Shown: positions 1 through 7,763, numbered from the stretch's first letter. The stretch: 24,314 bases of DNA from RGIG5612 sp963591145 (GCA_963591145.1 CAVARE010000054.1:1-24314); one strand, 5' to 3'. Notes: generated by a model from the sequence alone, not told the origin. Numbers and translations are program-made.

Positions 1-56
1 AACGGTACGTACGGTGCTGTGAGAGGACGGCGGCTAATCACCGCCTCCTACTCGAT
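1..56 (+). mobile_element. 3' end of a group II intron (end of domain V plus domain VI)
   Basis: The first bases contain GTACGGTGCTGTG, the typical 3' strand of group II intron domain V. A hairpin follows in which GGCGG (about 29-33) pairs with CCGCC around a short loop, extended by GAG/CTC. This is domain VI. The A at 50 in CCTACTC is left bulged, 7 nt before the inferred 3' splice site after T56, as expected for the branch-point adenosine, and the intron ends in AT as usual. The 5' part of domain V, the ribozyme core and any maturase gene lie outside the window. The call rests on sequence and fold recognition and not on a covariance-model hit. Confidence 0.75.
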
Positions 57-84
57 TGACGCGGTGAGATGGATGGTATAACAT
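56..84 (+). repeat. 29-bp promoter-like repeat, copy 1 (intron 3' exon junction)
   Basis: This 29-bp stretch matches 1287-1315 at 24 of 29 positions, and all five differences are transitions. It starts TTGACG and ends TATAACAT, so it reads as a promoter with a short 15-bp spacer (-35 at 56-61, -10 at 77-82). It begins exactly at the inferred intron 3' end, so the intron appears to sit in or beside a copy of this repeat. It could promote the histidine kinase gene about 190 bp downstream, but the short spacer makes that uncertain. Confidence 0.5.
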
Positions 85-173
85 AAAAACGGAAAAACCG
101 CACCCTTATCTGATTTCTCAGACTGCAGGTACGGCTCTTCCGTGTGTTTAGAAAATGTTGACTTTTATTTCGT

Positions 174-197
174 CAGCAGGCTCACTGTGAGCCGCTG
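174..197. promoter_or_regulatory. dyad-symmetric site upstream of the kinase gene
   Basis: CAGC-A-GGCTCAC-T-GTGAGCC-GCTG forms an 11-bp inverted repeat with one bulged A and a single central base. So tight a dyad suits a protein-binding site better than an RNA hairpin. It lies about 80 bp before the kinase start. No regulator can be assigned from sequence. Confidence 0.3.
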
Positions 198-225
198 CCA
201 AAATCACTATTATGCTGTCATGGTA

Positions 226-251
226 CAACTTCAACCTAAAATAAAGTTGAA
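226..251. promoter_or_regulatory. AT-rich inverted repeat just before the kinase ribosome-binding site
   Basis: TTCAAC (230-235) is repeated inverted as GTTGAA (246-251), and CAACTT (226-231) as AAGTTG (244-249). It lies about 15 bp before the GAGG ribosome-binding site of the kinase gene. It could be an operator or a weak hairpin affecting translation. The assignment is speculative. Confidence 0.25.
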
Positions 252-277
252 AATATAAAATCTGAGGTCCGGATAAC

Positions 278-1267
278 ATGAAGCTATTCCGAAAATATCT
301 AAAACAAAGGCAATATTATATACTGACGGGCGTTCTCTTCGCCCTTGTTTTTGTAATCTCATTTGCACTTTATCATATACCGCTGAAATATTTGATCTAT
401 CCGCTGGTTTTATGCATACTGGCAGCAGTTATAATCATTTGCATTGATTATGCGAGAGTTAAGAGAAAGCATCAGCGGCTGACAACAATCAGGACATTTG
501 CAAATGCAGGGCAGGATGAATTGCCGGAGATCAGGAACATTGATGACGCGGATTATCAGGAGATCATAAGGCTGCTGTGCGCGGAGCATGAGGAGTTTTC
601 CCGGGATGTAGCAGGCAAATCCTCCGAGATGCGGGAATACTATGCAATATGGGCGCATCAGATAAAGACGCCCATCGCATCGATGAGGCTGAGACTTCAA
701 AATGAAGATTCGGAGCTGTCGAGGACGCTGTCGGCTGACCTTTTTAGAATCGAGCAGTATGTCGAGATGGTGATGACCTATCTAAGGCTCGATTCAAGCA
801 GCACGGATTATATAATAAAGCAGTATGATCTGGATGGCATAGTAAAATGCGCAGTGAAGAAATTCTCCCGCGAGTTCATAGGTAAGAGAATAAATCTAAT
901 ATACGAGCCGCTGAATGTGGCGGTGCTTACGGATGAGAAGTGGCTGTCCTTCGTAATAGAGCAGGTGCTGTCAAATGCTCTTAAATATACCATGGAAGGC
1001 AGCATAGAGATCATGATGGAGCCGGAGAATAAACTGATCATCAGGGACACCGGAATAGGTATCGCGAAGGAGGATATCCCCAGAATATTTGAAAATGGAT
1101 ACACTGGCAGTAATGGCAGGTTAGATAAGCGTGCCAGCGGAATAGGTCTCTATCTGTGCAAGAGAATCTGCCATAATCTGGGGCATGAGATAAGTGCAAG
1201 ATCCGAGATCGGACAGGGTACTGAAATCGTAATAGACCTGGGGCGCAGACCAGTGGAAGTGGAATAG
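278..1267 (+). CDS. BceS-type intramembrane-sensing histidine kinase
   Basis: 329 residues. Two membrane helices near the N-terminus (about 14-32 and 36-57) are joined by a very short outside loop, with no sensor domain. This is the architecture of intramembrane-sensing kinases (BceS, GraS, YxdK), which take their signal from a partner ABC transporter. The dimerisation helix has WAHQIKTP with the phospho-accepting His127. The ATPase domain shows the N box around Asn233, DTGIGI at 257-262 and ASGIGLYL at 286-293, so it looks intact. The ATG at 278 follows GAGG at normal spacing. The likely partners are the response regulator next to it and the ABC pair at 2338-5132. The kinase precedes the regulator, the reverse of the usual bceRS order. 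The family assignment is firm; the peptide sensed cannot be read from sequence. Confidence 0.9.
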   Translation: MKLFRKYLKQRQYYILTGVLFALVFVISFALYHIPLKYLIYPLVLCILAAVIIICIDYARVKRKHQRLTTIRTFANAGQDELPEIRNIDDADYQEIIRLLCAEHEEFSRDVAGKSSEMREYYAIWAHQIKTPIASMRLRLQNEDSELSRTLSADLFRIEQYVEMVMTYLRLDSSSTDYIIKQYDLDGIVKCAVKKFSREFIGKRINLIYEPLNVAVLTDEKWLSFVIEQVLSNALKYTMEGSIEIMMEPENKLIIRDTGIGIAKEDIPRIFENGYTGSNGRLDKRASGIGLYLCKRICHNLGHEISARSEIGQGTEIVIDLGRRPVEVE

Positions 1268-1286
1268 GCAGGTTCACCTTCTCGCG

Positions 1287-1315
1287 TTGACGCGGCGGGA
1301 CGAATGGCATAACAT
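1287..1315 (+). repeat. 29-bp promoter-like repeat, copy 2, before the response regulator gene
   Basis: Second copy of the repeat at 56-84, with TTGACG at 1287-1292 and CATAAC at 1308-1313 at the same 15-bp spacing. It fills the 71-bp gap between kinase and regulator genes, 23 bp before the regulator ATG. CTCG precedes both copies. It may be a separate promoter for the regulator or an unoccupied relative of the intron insertion site. Confidence 0.45.
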
Positions 1316-1338
1316 TATAGTAGCGAGGAATCAGTATT

Positions 1339-2013
1339 ATGTATCGTTTACTTATTATTGAAGATGACAAGGGAATAGCGGACGCGATCAGGACGCAGGT
1401 CGGCATGTGGGACATACAGGCGCAGTGTGTGACGGATTTTAGAAATGTAATGGAGCAATTCACTGCATTTGAGCCGCATATCGTGCTGCTGGATGTGCTG
1501 CTGCCGTTTTTTAACGGATATCACTGGTGTCATGAGATACGCAAGGTGTCGAAGGTTCCCATCATATTTATCTCGTCGGCCTCCGATAATATGAATATGA
1601 TCATGGCCATGAATATGGGTGCAGATGATTTTATAGCCAAACCATTTGACCAGAGCCTGTTGGTGGCCAAGCTGCAGGCGCTGCTTCGCAGAAGCTATGA
1701 TTTTGCGGCTTCTAATCCGATCATAGAGCACAGGGGTGCTATCTTAAACGTAGGCGACAACACTCTTACGTATAGGGATGAGAAGATCCCACTGACTGGC
1801 AATGAATTTAAGATCCTCCTGACATTGATGCAGAATAAGGGCAAGATCGTAAGCCGTGAGCGCCTTATGGAAATCCTGTGGGACAGCGAGAATTTTGTAG
1901 ATGAAAATACGCTGTCGGTGAACGTGAACAGATTAAGGAAACGGCTGGACAGCGCAGGACTGGAGAACTTTATCGTGACCAAGGTGAAGGCAGGATATCT
2001 TATAGAAGGTTAG
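1339..2013 (+). CDS. BceR-type OmpR-family response regulator
   Basis: 224 residues. The receiver domain (about 1-115) has the acidic pocket E8-D9-D10, phospho-acceptor Asp52 in LLDVLLP, Ser80 and Lys101 in AKPFD. The winged-helix DNA-binding domain (about 130-224) contains LTGNEFKILLTLM, the recognition-helix region with NTLSVNVNRLRKRL, and the final wing VKAGYLIEG. It should be phosphorylated by the kinase encoded just upstream and activate the transporter genes. The inverted repeat at 2081-2096 before the ABC ATPase gene matches the known BceR box, which supports both the family call and the target. It starts at ATG 1339 after GCGAGGAA. Confidence 0.92.
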   Translation: MYRLLIIEDDKGIADAIRTQVGMWDIQAQCVTDFRNVMEQFTAFEPHIVLLDVLLPFFNGYHWCHEIRKVSKVPIIFISSASDNMNMIMAMNMGADDFIAKPFDQSLLVAKLQALLRRSYDFAASNPIIEHRGAILNVGDNTLTYRDEKIPLTGNEFKILLTLMQNKGKIVSRERLMEILWDSENFVDENTLSVNVNRLRKRLDSAGLENFIVTKVKAGYLIEG

Positions 2014-2080
2014 TACAGCGGTCTGCAAATAATTTGCTTAGGAAAAGCCTGACGCAGCCTGGAACATAAAGCAGCAAAAT

Positions 2081-2096
2081 CTTACAAAAATGTAAG
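2081..2096. promoter_or_regulatory. BceR-type operator (TTACA-N4-TGTAA)
   Basis: CTTACAAAAATGTAAG is a perfect inverted repeat with the published consensus of BceR-like regulators, TNACA-N4-TGTAA. It lies 54 bp upstream of a -10 box (TATACT, 2151-2156) with no good -35, as expected for a promoter that needs an activator. A further TGTAA half-site follows near 2112. The position ahead of the transporter genes is the classic place for this site. Confidence 0.85.
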
Positions 2097-2127
2097 AAGA
2101 ACGAGGGGATTTGTAAGCCATATCAAT

Positions 2128-2156
2128 GGCAAGGCGGATCCTCTTTTTGTTATACT
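2128..2156 (+). promoter_or_regulatory. activator-dependent promoter of the ABC transporter operon
   Basis: The -10 box TATACT at 2151-2156 matches 5 of 6 consensus bases. At 17-bp spacing the -35 position (2128-2133) reads GGCAAG, which is poor. A weak -35 downstream of a BceR box fits regulator-driven transcription. Transcription would start near 2163, leaving a leader of about 175 nt before the ATPase gene. Confidence 0.6.
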
Positions 2157-2167
2157 GTGGACAGTGA

Positions 2168-2262
2168 GATGAGCCAACGCAGGCTGTGTTGGAAATGAAC
2201 GCGAGTTTAGGTTCGGCATGAGCTTCTGGATGCAGACAGAACAGCCGCGCTGCGGGCTCATC
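2168..2262 (+). other. structured 5' leader of the transporter operon
   Basis: Within the predicted untranslated leader, GATGAGCC (2168-2175) pairs with GGCTCATC (2255-2262), CGC (2178-2180) with GCG (2252-2254), and GGCTGT (2182-2187) with ACAGCC (2241-2246). Together these give a 17-bp interrupted stem around a loop of about 53 nt. No open reading frame or uridine tract accompanies it, so it is not an obvious attenuator. It may affect mRNA stability or translation. The function is unknown. Confidence 0.4.
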
Positions 2263-2337
2263 ATACGAGTGACTGTCAAATAGCATGCGATATGGCAGCA
2301 GCGAGGAAGTATCACATATCAGAAAGAGGATTTATGT

Positions 2338-3102
2338 ATGGACATATTAAATGTAAGAGGTGTCAGGAAGATATATACGACCAGGTTCGGGGCAAATAAA
2401 GTTGAAGCCCTTAAGGATGTGTCATTTGATGTAGAGAAGGGCGAGTTTGTCGCAATAATGGGTGAGTCAGGCTCTGGTAAGACAACATTGCTTAATATAA
2501 TAGCTTCATTTGACAAGGCAACGGAAGGAACGGTTATGCTGGATGGCAAGGAGCTGGCACGAATCAAGGAGTCTGATGCGGCGACATTTAGAAGGGATAA
2601 TCTGGGATTTGTATTCCAGGAATTTAATCTGCTGGATAATTTCACGATAGAGGACAATATCTATCTGCCGCTGGTGCTGGCAGGTAAGAACTACAACCAG
2701 ATGAGAACTAAGTTAGATCCGATAGCCTCCATGCTGGGAATATCAGGCCTTCTGAAAAAATACCCTTACGAGGTGTCAGGCGGACAGAAGCAGCGGGCAG
2801 CGGTTGCCAGGGCTATCATCACGGATCCGAAGCTGATTCTTGCAGACGAGCCTACAGGCGCATTGGACTCCCGCGCGTCGGATGATCTTCTTAACCTGTT
2901 CCACGAGATCAATAAGAAGGGGCAGACCATATTGATGGTTACGCATTCAGTGAAGGCGGCCAGCCATGCATCCCGTGTCATTTTCATCAAGGATGGCGAG
3001 GTGTTCCATCAGATCTATAAGGGCGATAAGACTAACGAGCAGATGTATCAGCTGATAGCTGACTCCCTCACCATGATCACGACAGGCGGTGCCAGACAAT
3101 GA
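2338..3102 (+). CDS. BceA-type ABC transporter ATP-binding protein
   Basis: 254 residues, the usual size for the MacB/BceA ATPase class. Walker A GESGSGKTT is at 42-50, Q-loop Gln94, the signature VSGGQ at 146-150, Walker B LILADE at 166-171, and the H-loop His lies in MVTHSVK near 203. It forms the cytoplasmic motor of the detoxification pump with the permease encoded next. The stop overlaps the permease start by 4 nt (ATGA), indicating translational coupling. In BceAB systems this transporter both removes peptide antibiotics that target lipid II-cycle intermediates and signals to the BceS kinase. It should be induced through the BceR box at 2081-2096. The start codon follows AAAGAGG. Confidence 0.93.
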   Translation: MDILNVRGVRKIYTTRFGANKVEALKDVSFDVEKGEFVAIMGESGSGKTTLLNIIASFDKATEGTVMLDGKELARIKESDAATFRRDNLGFVFQEFNLLDNFTIEDNIYLPLVLAGKNYNQMRTKLDPIASMLGISGLLKKYPYEVSGGQKQRAAVARAIITDPKLILADEPTGALDSRASDDLLNLFHEINKKGQTILMVTHSVKAASHASRVIFIKDGEVFHQIYKGDKTNEQMYQLIADSLTMITTGGARQ

Positions 3103-5132
3103 GTATAGGATTATTTTCGAAGCTGGCTCGCGGCAATATCAGGAAGAACAGAAAATTATTTGTGCCGTATATGATCAGCGGGACGGTACTTGTAATGATG
3201 ACATATATATTGATGTACCTGTTTTCATCAGCGACACTGGATCAGATTGAGGGCGGAGGCGTGATGAGAGAGATGATGCTTCCCATCGCAATCATAGTAG
3301 TTGTATTGTTCTCGTTTTTCTTCATGCTGTATTGTAATTCGTTCTTAATGAAGCAGAGGAGCCGGGAGCTGGGATTATATAACGTCCTGGGTATGGACAA
3401 GAAAAATATAAGCATGCTGATGTTGTGGGAGAGCCTTATGACATCGGCTGCGTCGATTATAGCAGGTCTGATATTGGGCATAGCATTGTCGAAACTGGCA
3501 GAGCTTATTATGGTAAATCTGCTGAAGGAAGAGGCGACATTTGCCTTTAATATCAGCTGGGCAGCCGTGCTAAAAACGATATTGTGCTTCGTAATAATAT
3601 ATGCGTTGATGCTTGTTATCTCGATGCTTCGTGTGGGCACCAGCAGTACAATTGAGCTTATTAAGGGCAGCAGCACAGGTGAGAAGCCGGTTAAGGCTAA
3701 CTGGCTGGTGGCGATAATCGGAGCCGTGTTCCTGGGAGCCGCATATTTTATAGCCCTCACCATTGATGATCCGCTCAGCGCAGTGGTATGGTTCATCGTG
3801 GCGGTGATTCTGGTAATAATCGGTACATATCTGCTGTTTATCGCAGGCTCTGTGGCGATCTGTAAGCTCCTTCAGAAAAACAAGAGATTTTATTACAATC
3901 CGCAGCATTTTGTATCGGTTTCCACCATGGCATATCGAATGAAGCGAAATGGCGCGGGTCTGGCATCCATTTGCATACTGATCACATGCGTCCTGGTGCT
4001 GATAACCTCTACATTCAGTCTGTATGCGGGCGAGGCCAATACACTGGAAACGAATTTTCCTTATGACATGAGATTTATCATGGGCAACAGGACACTGGAC
4101 GAGAAACAGTTCACGGAGATATGTGATCAGATCCGCGAGATCGTGCCAGACATTATAGATGAAAATATCTACAACAGTTCCTATTTCGAGGGCATATTTG
4201 TGGACGGAACGTATGAGCTTTCACGAAAGGATTATGACGGAAGCATCATGGATGGACTGTCTAATCTGGCAAATGTAGAAGTAGTATCGCTTGCTGATTA
4301 CAACAGGATGATGTCAGCCCAGGAGGAGCTCGCGGATGATGAATGTCTCATCTATACTAATGGTATTGATATAGATGCGGAAACATTTGACATGGAAAAT
4401 TGCAAGTCGCTGCGGATTAAGAAACACGTGGATAAGACGAAGACTACGGGGGTAGAGGCGGATTTATCAATTGTGCCATATGTTGTGATCGTCGTAAATG
4501 ATCCGGATCAGTACCTGACACCTGTGCAGAATCAGCGGGATTCCTATGGCTTATATGGCCTAAACACAATCTGGAGCTTTAGCTGGGATATGAGCGGCAC
4601 GACTGAAGAAAAACTGGAGAAATACGATAAACTGTCCCAGGTGATCTATGAGATTGCACAGGAATATACCGATGAGAATAGCATAAATGTAATTTCACTT
4701 CGGTCGAAGGATGCGACCAGATCCAGCTTCTATACACTATATGGGTCACTGCTGTTTATAGGACTCATGTTGAGCATGATATTTATATTTGTCTCCATAG
4801 TGATCATTTATTATAAACAGCTGGCGGAAGGATACGAGGATCAGAAGAGATTCGAGGTTATGCAGAAGGTCGGAATGACCAAGGCTGAGATACGTAAGTC
4901 GATAAATGCTCAGGTATTGATCGTATTCTTCGCGCCGATGGCAGGTGCGGTGATACATCTGGCAGTGGCATCCCGCATTATCTGGAAGCTGCTGCAGCTG
5001 TTCTTCTTCCGCAATATCTGGATCATGATAGCCGTGGCAGCAGGATGTGTGGTGATATTCCTCGTGGTATATGCGGTGGTCTATAAGCTGACATCCAATG
5101 AATATTATTCAATAGTAAGCAAGAAGGCCTGA
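3099..5132 (+). CDS. BceB-type FtsX-family ABC permease
   Basis: 677 residues, as expected for BceB permeases with ten membrane helices. One helix at the N-terminus is followed by an FtsX-like block (about 60-180), further helices to about 310, then a hydrophilic outside domain of about 220 residues (roughly 315-540), and three C-terminal helices. The large outside domain between helices VII and VIII is the family hallmark and confers peptide specificity. MKQRSRELGLYNVLGMDKK is the cytoplasmic coupling region of FtsX permeases. Its partners are the ATPase (4-nt overlap) and the kinase at 278-1267. A terminator begins 8 bp after the stop, so this is the last gene of the operon. Substrates of relatives include bacitracin and lantibiotics; here the substrate is unknown. 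Confidence 0.92.
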   Translation: MSIGLFSKLARGNIRKNRKLFVPYMISGTVLVMMTYILMYLFSSATLDQIEGGGVMREMMLPIAIIVVVLFSFFFMLYCNSFLMKQRSRELGLYNVLGMDKKNISMLMLWESLMTSAASIIAGLILGIALSKLAELIMVNLLKEEATFAFNISWAAVLKTILCFVIIYALMLVISMLRVGTSSTIELIKGSSTGEKPVKANWLVAIIGAVFLGAAYFIALTIDDPLSAVVWFIVAVILVIIGTYLLFIAGSVAICKLLQKNKRFYYNPQHFVSVSTMAYRMKRNGAGLASICILITCVLVLITSTFSLYAGEANTLETNFPYDMRFIMGNRTLDEKQFTEICDQIREIVPDIIDENIYNSSYFEGIFVDGTYELSRKDYDGSIMDGLSNLANVEVVSLADYNRMMSAQEELADDECLIYTNGIDIDAETFDMENCKSLRIKKHVDKTKTTGVEADLSIVPYVVIVVNDPDQYLTPVQNQRDSYGLYGLNTIWSFSWDMSGTTEEKLEKYDKLSQVIYEIAQEYTDENSINVISLRSKDATRSSFYTLYGSLLFIGLMLSMIFIFVSIVIIYYKQLAEGYEDQKRFEVMQKVGMTKAEIRKSINAQVLIVFFAPMAGAVIHLAVASRIIWKLLQLFFFRNIWIMIAVAAGCVVIFLVVYAVVYKLTSNEYYSIVSKKA

Positions 5133-5140
5133 TGGCCGGC

Positions 5141-5171
5141 AAGGAGAGCGTGAAGCTCTCCTTATTTTTTT
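5141..5171 (+). terminator. intrinsic terminator of the transporter operon
   Basis: AAGGAGAGC (5141-5149) pairs perfectly with GCTCTCCTT (5155-5163) around a GTGAA loop. The T-rich tail continues to 5171. It begins 8 bp after the permease stop codon. Confidence 0.93.
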
Positions 5172-5226
5172 GAATGGTGCAAATCGCGCCGAAATCCTGA
5201 AGAAACGCAAGGCCGGAGATGTGAGA

Positions 5227-5298
5227 ACTTGCCAGCAATTTGCATGACAAATATTAGCTGCTGGTTTATACTGTGAATACCTTGGCTGCGGGCAGATG
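5227..5298 (+). promoter_or_regulatory. repeated promoter module, copy A, driving the AAA-ATPase gene
   Basis: The -35 ATGACA (5244-5249) and -10 TATACT (5267-5272) each match 5 of 6 consensus bases with an ideal 17-bp spacer. The block 5227-5273 matches the reverse complement of 9278-9324 at 46 of 47 positions. The core and a downstream 15-base block GGCTGCGGGCAGATG (5284-5298) recur on the minus strand at 7764-7820. Transcription would start near 5279, leaving a leader of about 58 nt that ends in AAAGGAG before the ATG at 5337. Confidence 0.8.
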
Positions 5299-5336
5299 CT
5301 CGCGGCTTAATCCTCGGAAAGGAGTGCGCCATACAT

Positions 5337-5765
5337 ATGGGTAGATTCGTTAATCCTGATAATAGTGCATTTCAGGTGGCACTTAATTCTAAAATATATG
5401 TAGATAAGACTGGACTGATCAAGTATACCAACAGCGTACTTGATACAATGGATGGCTATATCTGCAACAGCCGTCCGCGCAGATTCGGTAAGTCCTATAC
5501 GGCAAATATGCTGGCGGCTTATTATAGCAAAGGCTGCGACTCAGAAACCATGTTCTCGGGACTTGAGATCAGCCGCGATCCTGCGTTCAGAGAACATCTT
5601 AATAAATACGATGTAATTCATATTGATATTCAGTGGTTTCTGGCCAATTGTGGGGATGTTAATGATATCGTTTTCACGATAACAGATACCGTTGATTGGA
5701 ATGAATTTCGATGGATTAAAAACTGCGATTATAGAAATGATCTCTGGTGCGGAGGTCAAGGTTAA
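5337..5765 (+). pseudogene. N-terminal fragment of a PF09820-type AAA-ATPase
   Basis: The start MGRFVNPDNSAFQVAL..YVDKTGLI and the motif NSRPRRFGKS (phosphate-binding loop, about 44-53) are typical of the predicted AAA-ATPase family common in gut Clostridia and Bacteroidetes. These proteins usually have about 500-550 residues and end in a PD-(D/E)XK nuclease domain. Here recognisable sequence stops near residue 116 (DIVFTIT), and the tail DTVDWNEFRWIKNCDY is out-of-frame read-through. The Walker B and sensor regions are missing. The rest of the gene resumes in another frame at 5692, so an internal deletion of roughly 600 bp (inferred from family length) broke it. Promoter and ribosome-binding site are intact, so a short protein might still be made. 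Confidence 0.85.
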
Positions 5766-6390
5766 CACTTCCATTTTCAAAAATGATCCGGCTAAAATAA
5801 AATGCAAGGATGACGTGATCACTTACCTTATTCATCTGGGCTATTTAGCCTACAATGAAGAAAATGGCACAGCATTTATTCCCAATGAGGAAATCAGGCA
5901 AGAACTTAGTACAGCCGTAGCAAGCAGTAATTGGAGCGAGATGCTTTCATTTCAACAAGAATCGGAGCAGTTGATTACTGCAACGCTGCAGTGCGACGAA
6001 AAGAAGGTGGCCGAGACAATCGAAGAGATTCATTCAAATTATGCATCAATAATAAAGTACAATGATGAAAATTCATTAAGCAGTACCCTGGCAATTGCAT
6101 ATCTTGGGACAATGAAGTACTACTTTAAGCCTGTTAGAGAATTACCAACAGGAGTTGGATTTGCAGATATAATTTATATTCCAAAACCAGAATATAAGGA
6201 AACCTATCCTGCCCTTGTCGTTGAACTGAAATGGAACAAAAATGTCCAAACAGCTCTGCAGCAGATCAAGGACAGGAAATATCCGGACGCAATCACAAGT
6301 TATACTGGAAACATTCTTCTAGTCGGAATCAATTACGATGAAAAAACGAAGACCCACGAGTGCGTGATTGAAAAGTATAATAAAGAATGA
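5692..6390 (+). pseudogene. C-terminal fragment of the same AAA-ATPase/PD-(D/E)XK nuclease gene
   Basis: It reads in a different frame from the upstream fragment and resumes family-like sequence at MNFDGLKTAIIEMISGAEVKV. It runs through FIPNEEIRQEL to the C-terminal PF08011-type PD-(D/E)XK nuclease domain, where GVGFADIIYIP and ALVVELKWNK supply the Asp and Glu-X-Lys of the active site. The apparent ATG at 5692 lies at the deletion joint and has no convincing ribosome-binding site, so it is probably not a native start. With the N-terminal fragment it makes one decayed gene, 5337-6390. The biological role of the family is not established. Confidence 0.8.
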
Positions 6391-6416
6391 CGGGCCTCGT
6401 AGAGATCCGTCATTTT
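6386..6416 (+). terminator. probable terminator after the AAA-ATPase pseudogene
   Basis: AATGACGG (6386-6393) pairs with CCGTCATT (6407-6414) around a 13-nt loop, followed by a short T run. The left arm overlaps the stop codon. The short T tract makes it a weak terminator at best. Confidence 0.55.
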
Positions 6417-6511
6417 GAGATGTCTATCATGCTGGGAAACACACTTAAGTATGCCCTGTTTGATTTTTAGGTCAATCTGTAAAGACCCAAGCCTGAGTGG
6501 TCATATTTGCC

Positions 6512-6958
6512 TCAAAGCTCCACAGCTGAATTTTTATTAAGAATTGCTCCGATGAGATATAAAACCGGAAGTGCAAGACTAATCAGCGTGATAACGATCA
6601 CAAGTACGAGCAGTGCAAGAGGCATGCTTACGATGATAAACATTGCCACATTTCCAATCAGGTCTATTCCAAGAAGAATGCTGCCGAATACTATGCAGAT
6701 CGTAGACTTATCTGGTTTGTCGCAATTCTTAATACCGATAATTCCTGTGAATAATTCCAATGCCGACAGAACAATGCTGATTCCCAGCATTCCATATACC
6801 GCAACATTAGCTGCTGCCATGCTGACACCTGACTGAGCTGTGTAGTATTCCATAATTCTGACACCGAATATCAGGCTTATGATCTCGCTAAGAAGAGCTA
6901 TTCCCGCAAATATGATCATCAATATTCCTGTTACTTTTAAAAATCCTTTTCCCTTCAT
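6512..6958 (-). CDS. small four-helix membrane protein of unknown function
   Basis: 148 residues, mostly hydrophobic. The predicted helices are at about 7-31, 48-73, 85-108 and 112-140, with short polar loops such as KNCDKPDKST. The basic start MKGKGFLK suggests a cytoplasmic N-terminus. I see no catalytic motif; DUF4064-like small membrane proteins have similar layouts, but I cannot confirm membership. The ATG follows AGGAG at about 10 nt. It lies 109 bp downstream of the zinc-ribbon gene on the same strand with no terminator visible between them, so the two may be cotranscribed from the promoter module at 7764-7820. No strong promoter of its own was found. Confidence 0.75.
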   Translation of the reverse strand: MKGKGFLKVTGILMIIFAGIALLSEIISLIFGVRIMEYYTAQSGVSMAAANVAVYGMLGISIVLSALELFTGIIGIKNCDKPDKSTICIVFGSILLGIDLIGNVAMFIIVSMPLALLVLVIVITLISLALPVLYLIGAILNKNSAVEL

Positions 6959-7067
6959 CTAAATGTTTCTCCTATTAATATTTGCATATGTTAAGAACCA
7001 GATACAACAATCGCATCTATCATGCTCTCTTTTACAATTGTGCATTAAACGTACCAACGTCTTTGTT

Positions 7068-7649
7068 TTAGAACGCTGACATTACAGTAAATGACAGTCC
7101 GCTCACCATAGCCAGCAGAAATCCCAGACAACAGAAAACGATGCTGATCGTAAGTCCTGCGATGGCAAGTCCGCGTCCCTTCATTCTGGAATCCTTAGTC
7201 TGTCCCATGCCAATGGCACTGAAAATTATTCCAAGTATAGGGAAGAAGAATGCTAAAACAAATCCTGCAATCGCCATTCCACTGTATGAGGTTCCTTCGT
7301 CATATTTATACGAATCACCTGCGAATGATGGCTCATCAGTCCAATTATTTTTTGTCTCTTCATCTGTTGTAGTGTCCTGAGCAGCAGATGAATCCGCTGC
7401 GAATGCAGTATCTGATTCATGTTCTGATTCACCATTTGAGCTGTCCTCATTTGTAAATTTATCTGTTTCAGTATCAGCTGTCTCATCTGCAATTTTCATT
7501 CCGCATTCTGGACAGAACCTGGTATCTGCGGATATTTTTCTGCCACATCCACTGCAGACCTTATCACCAGTATGCTGCATGGCTCCGCACTCTGGGCAGA
7601 ACATATCATCGTCTTTAATTATAAATCCACATTTTATGCATCGTGCCAT
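7068..7649 (-). CDS. double zinc-ribbon membrane protein with DUF4190-like C-terminus
   Basis: 193 residues. Two zinc ribbons lie at the N-terminus, with cysteines at 4/7/18/21 and 32/35/46/49. An acidic Ser/Thr/Asp/Glu-rich linker follows (about 53-118). The C-terminus has two membrane helices (about 122-150 and 160-187) joined by GMGQTKDSRMKGRGLAIAG, typical of DUF4190 proteins. The ribbons probably face the cytoplasm. The function is unknown; such proteins are often annotated only as zinc-ribbon domain proteins. The ATG follows an excellent AAGGAGG. A copy of the repeated promoter module lies about 140 bp upstream, overlapping the end of the MATE gene. Confidence 0.85.
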   Translation of the reverse strand: MARCIKCGFIIKDDDMFCPECGAMQHTGDKVCSGCGRKISADTRFCPECGMKIADETADTETDKFTNEDSSNGESEHESDTAFAADSSAAQDTTTDEETKNNWTDEPSFAGDSYKYDEGTSYSGMAIAGFVLAFFFPILGIIFSAIGMGQTKDSRMKGRGLAIAGLTISIVFCCLGFLLAMVSGLSFTVMSAF

Positions 7650-7763
7650 GTTATATCCTCCTTATCAATGTCATTATCTATGTTAATCCTGAACTATCAT
7701 TTTATGCGCGGCAATTCTATCTCATTACATATTTTTTGTAAAGCTGTGATTTGATTACTATGT

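Noticed and set aside
3242..3908. Minus-strand open frames opposite the ABC permease gene
   Set aside because: They lie wholly inside a well-supported gene and have no ribosome-binding site or recognisable domain.
7725..7741. TTACA-N7-TGTAA inverted repeat upstream of the zinc-ribbon gene, resembling a BceR box
   Set aside because: The half-sites match, but the spacer is 7 bp, not the 4 bp of BceR boxes, and it lies downstream of the predicted transcription start. In AT-rich DNA this can arise by chance.
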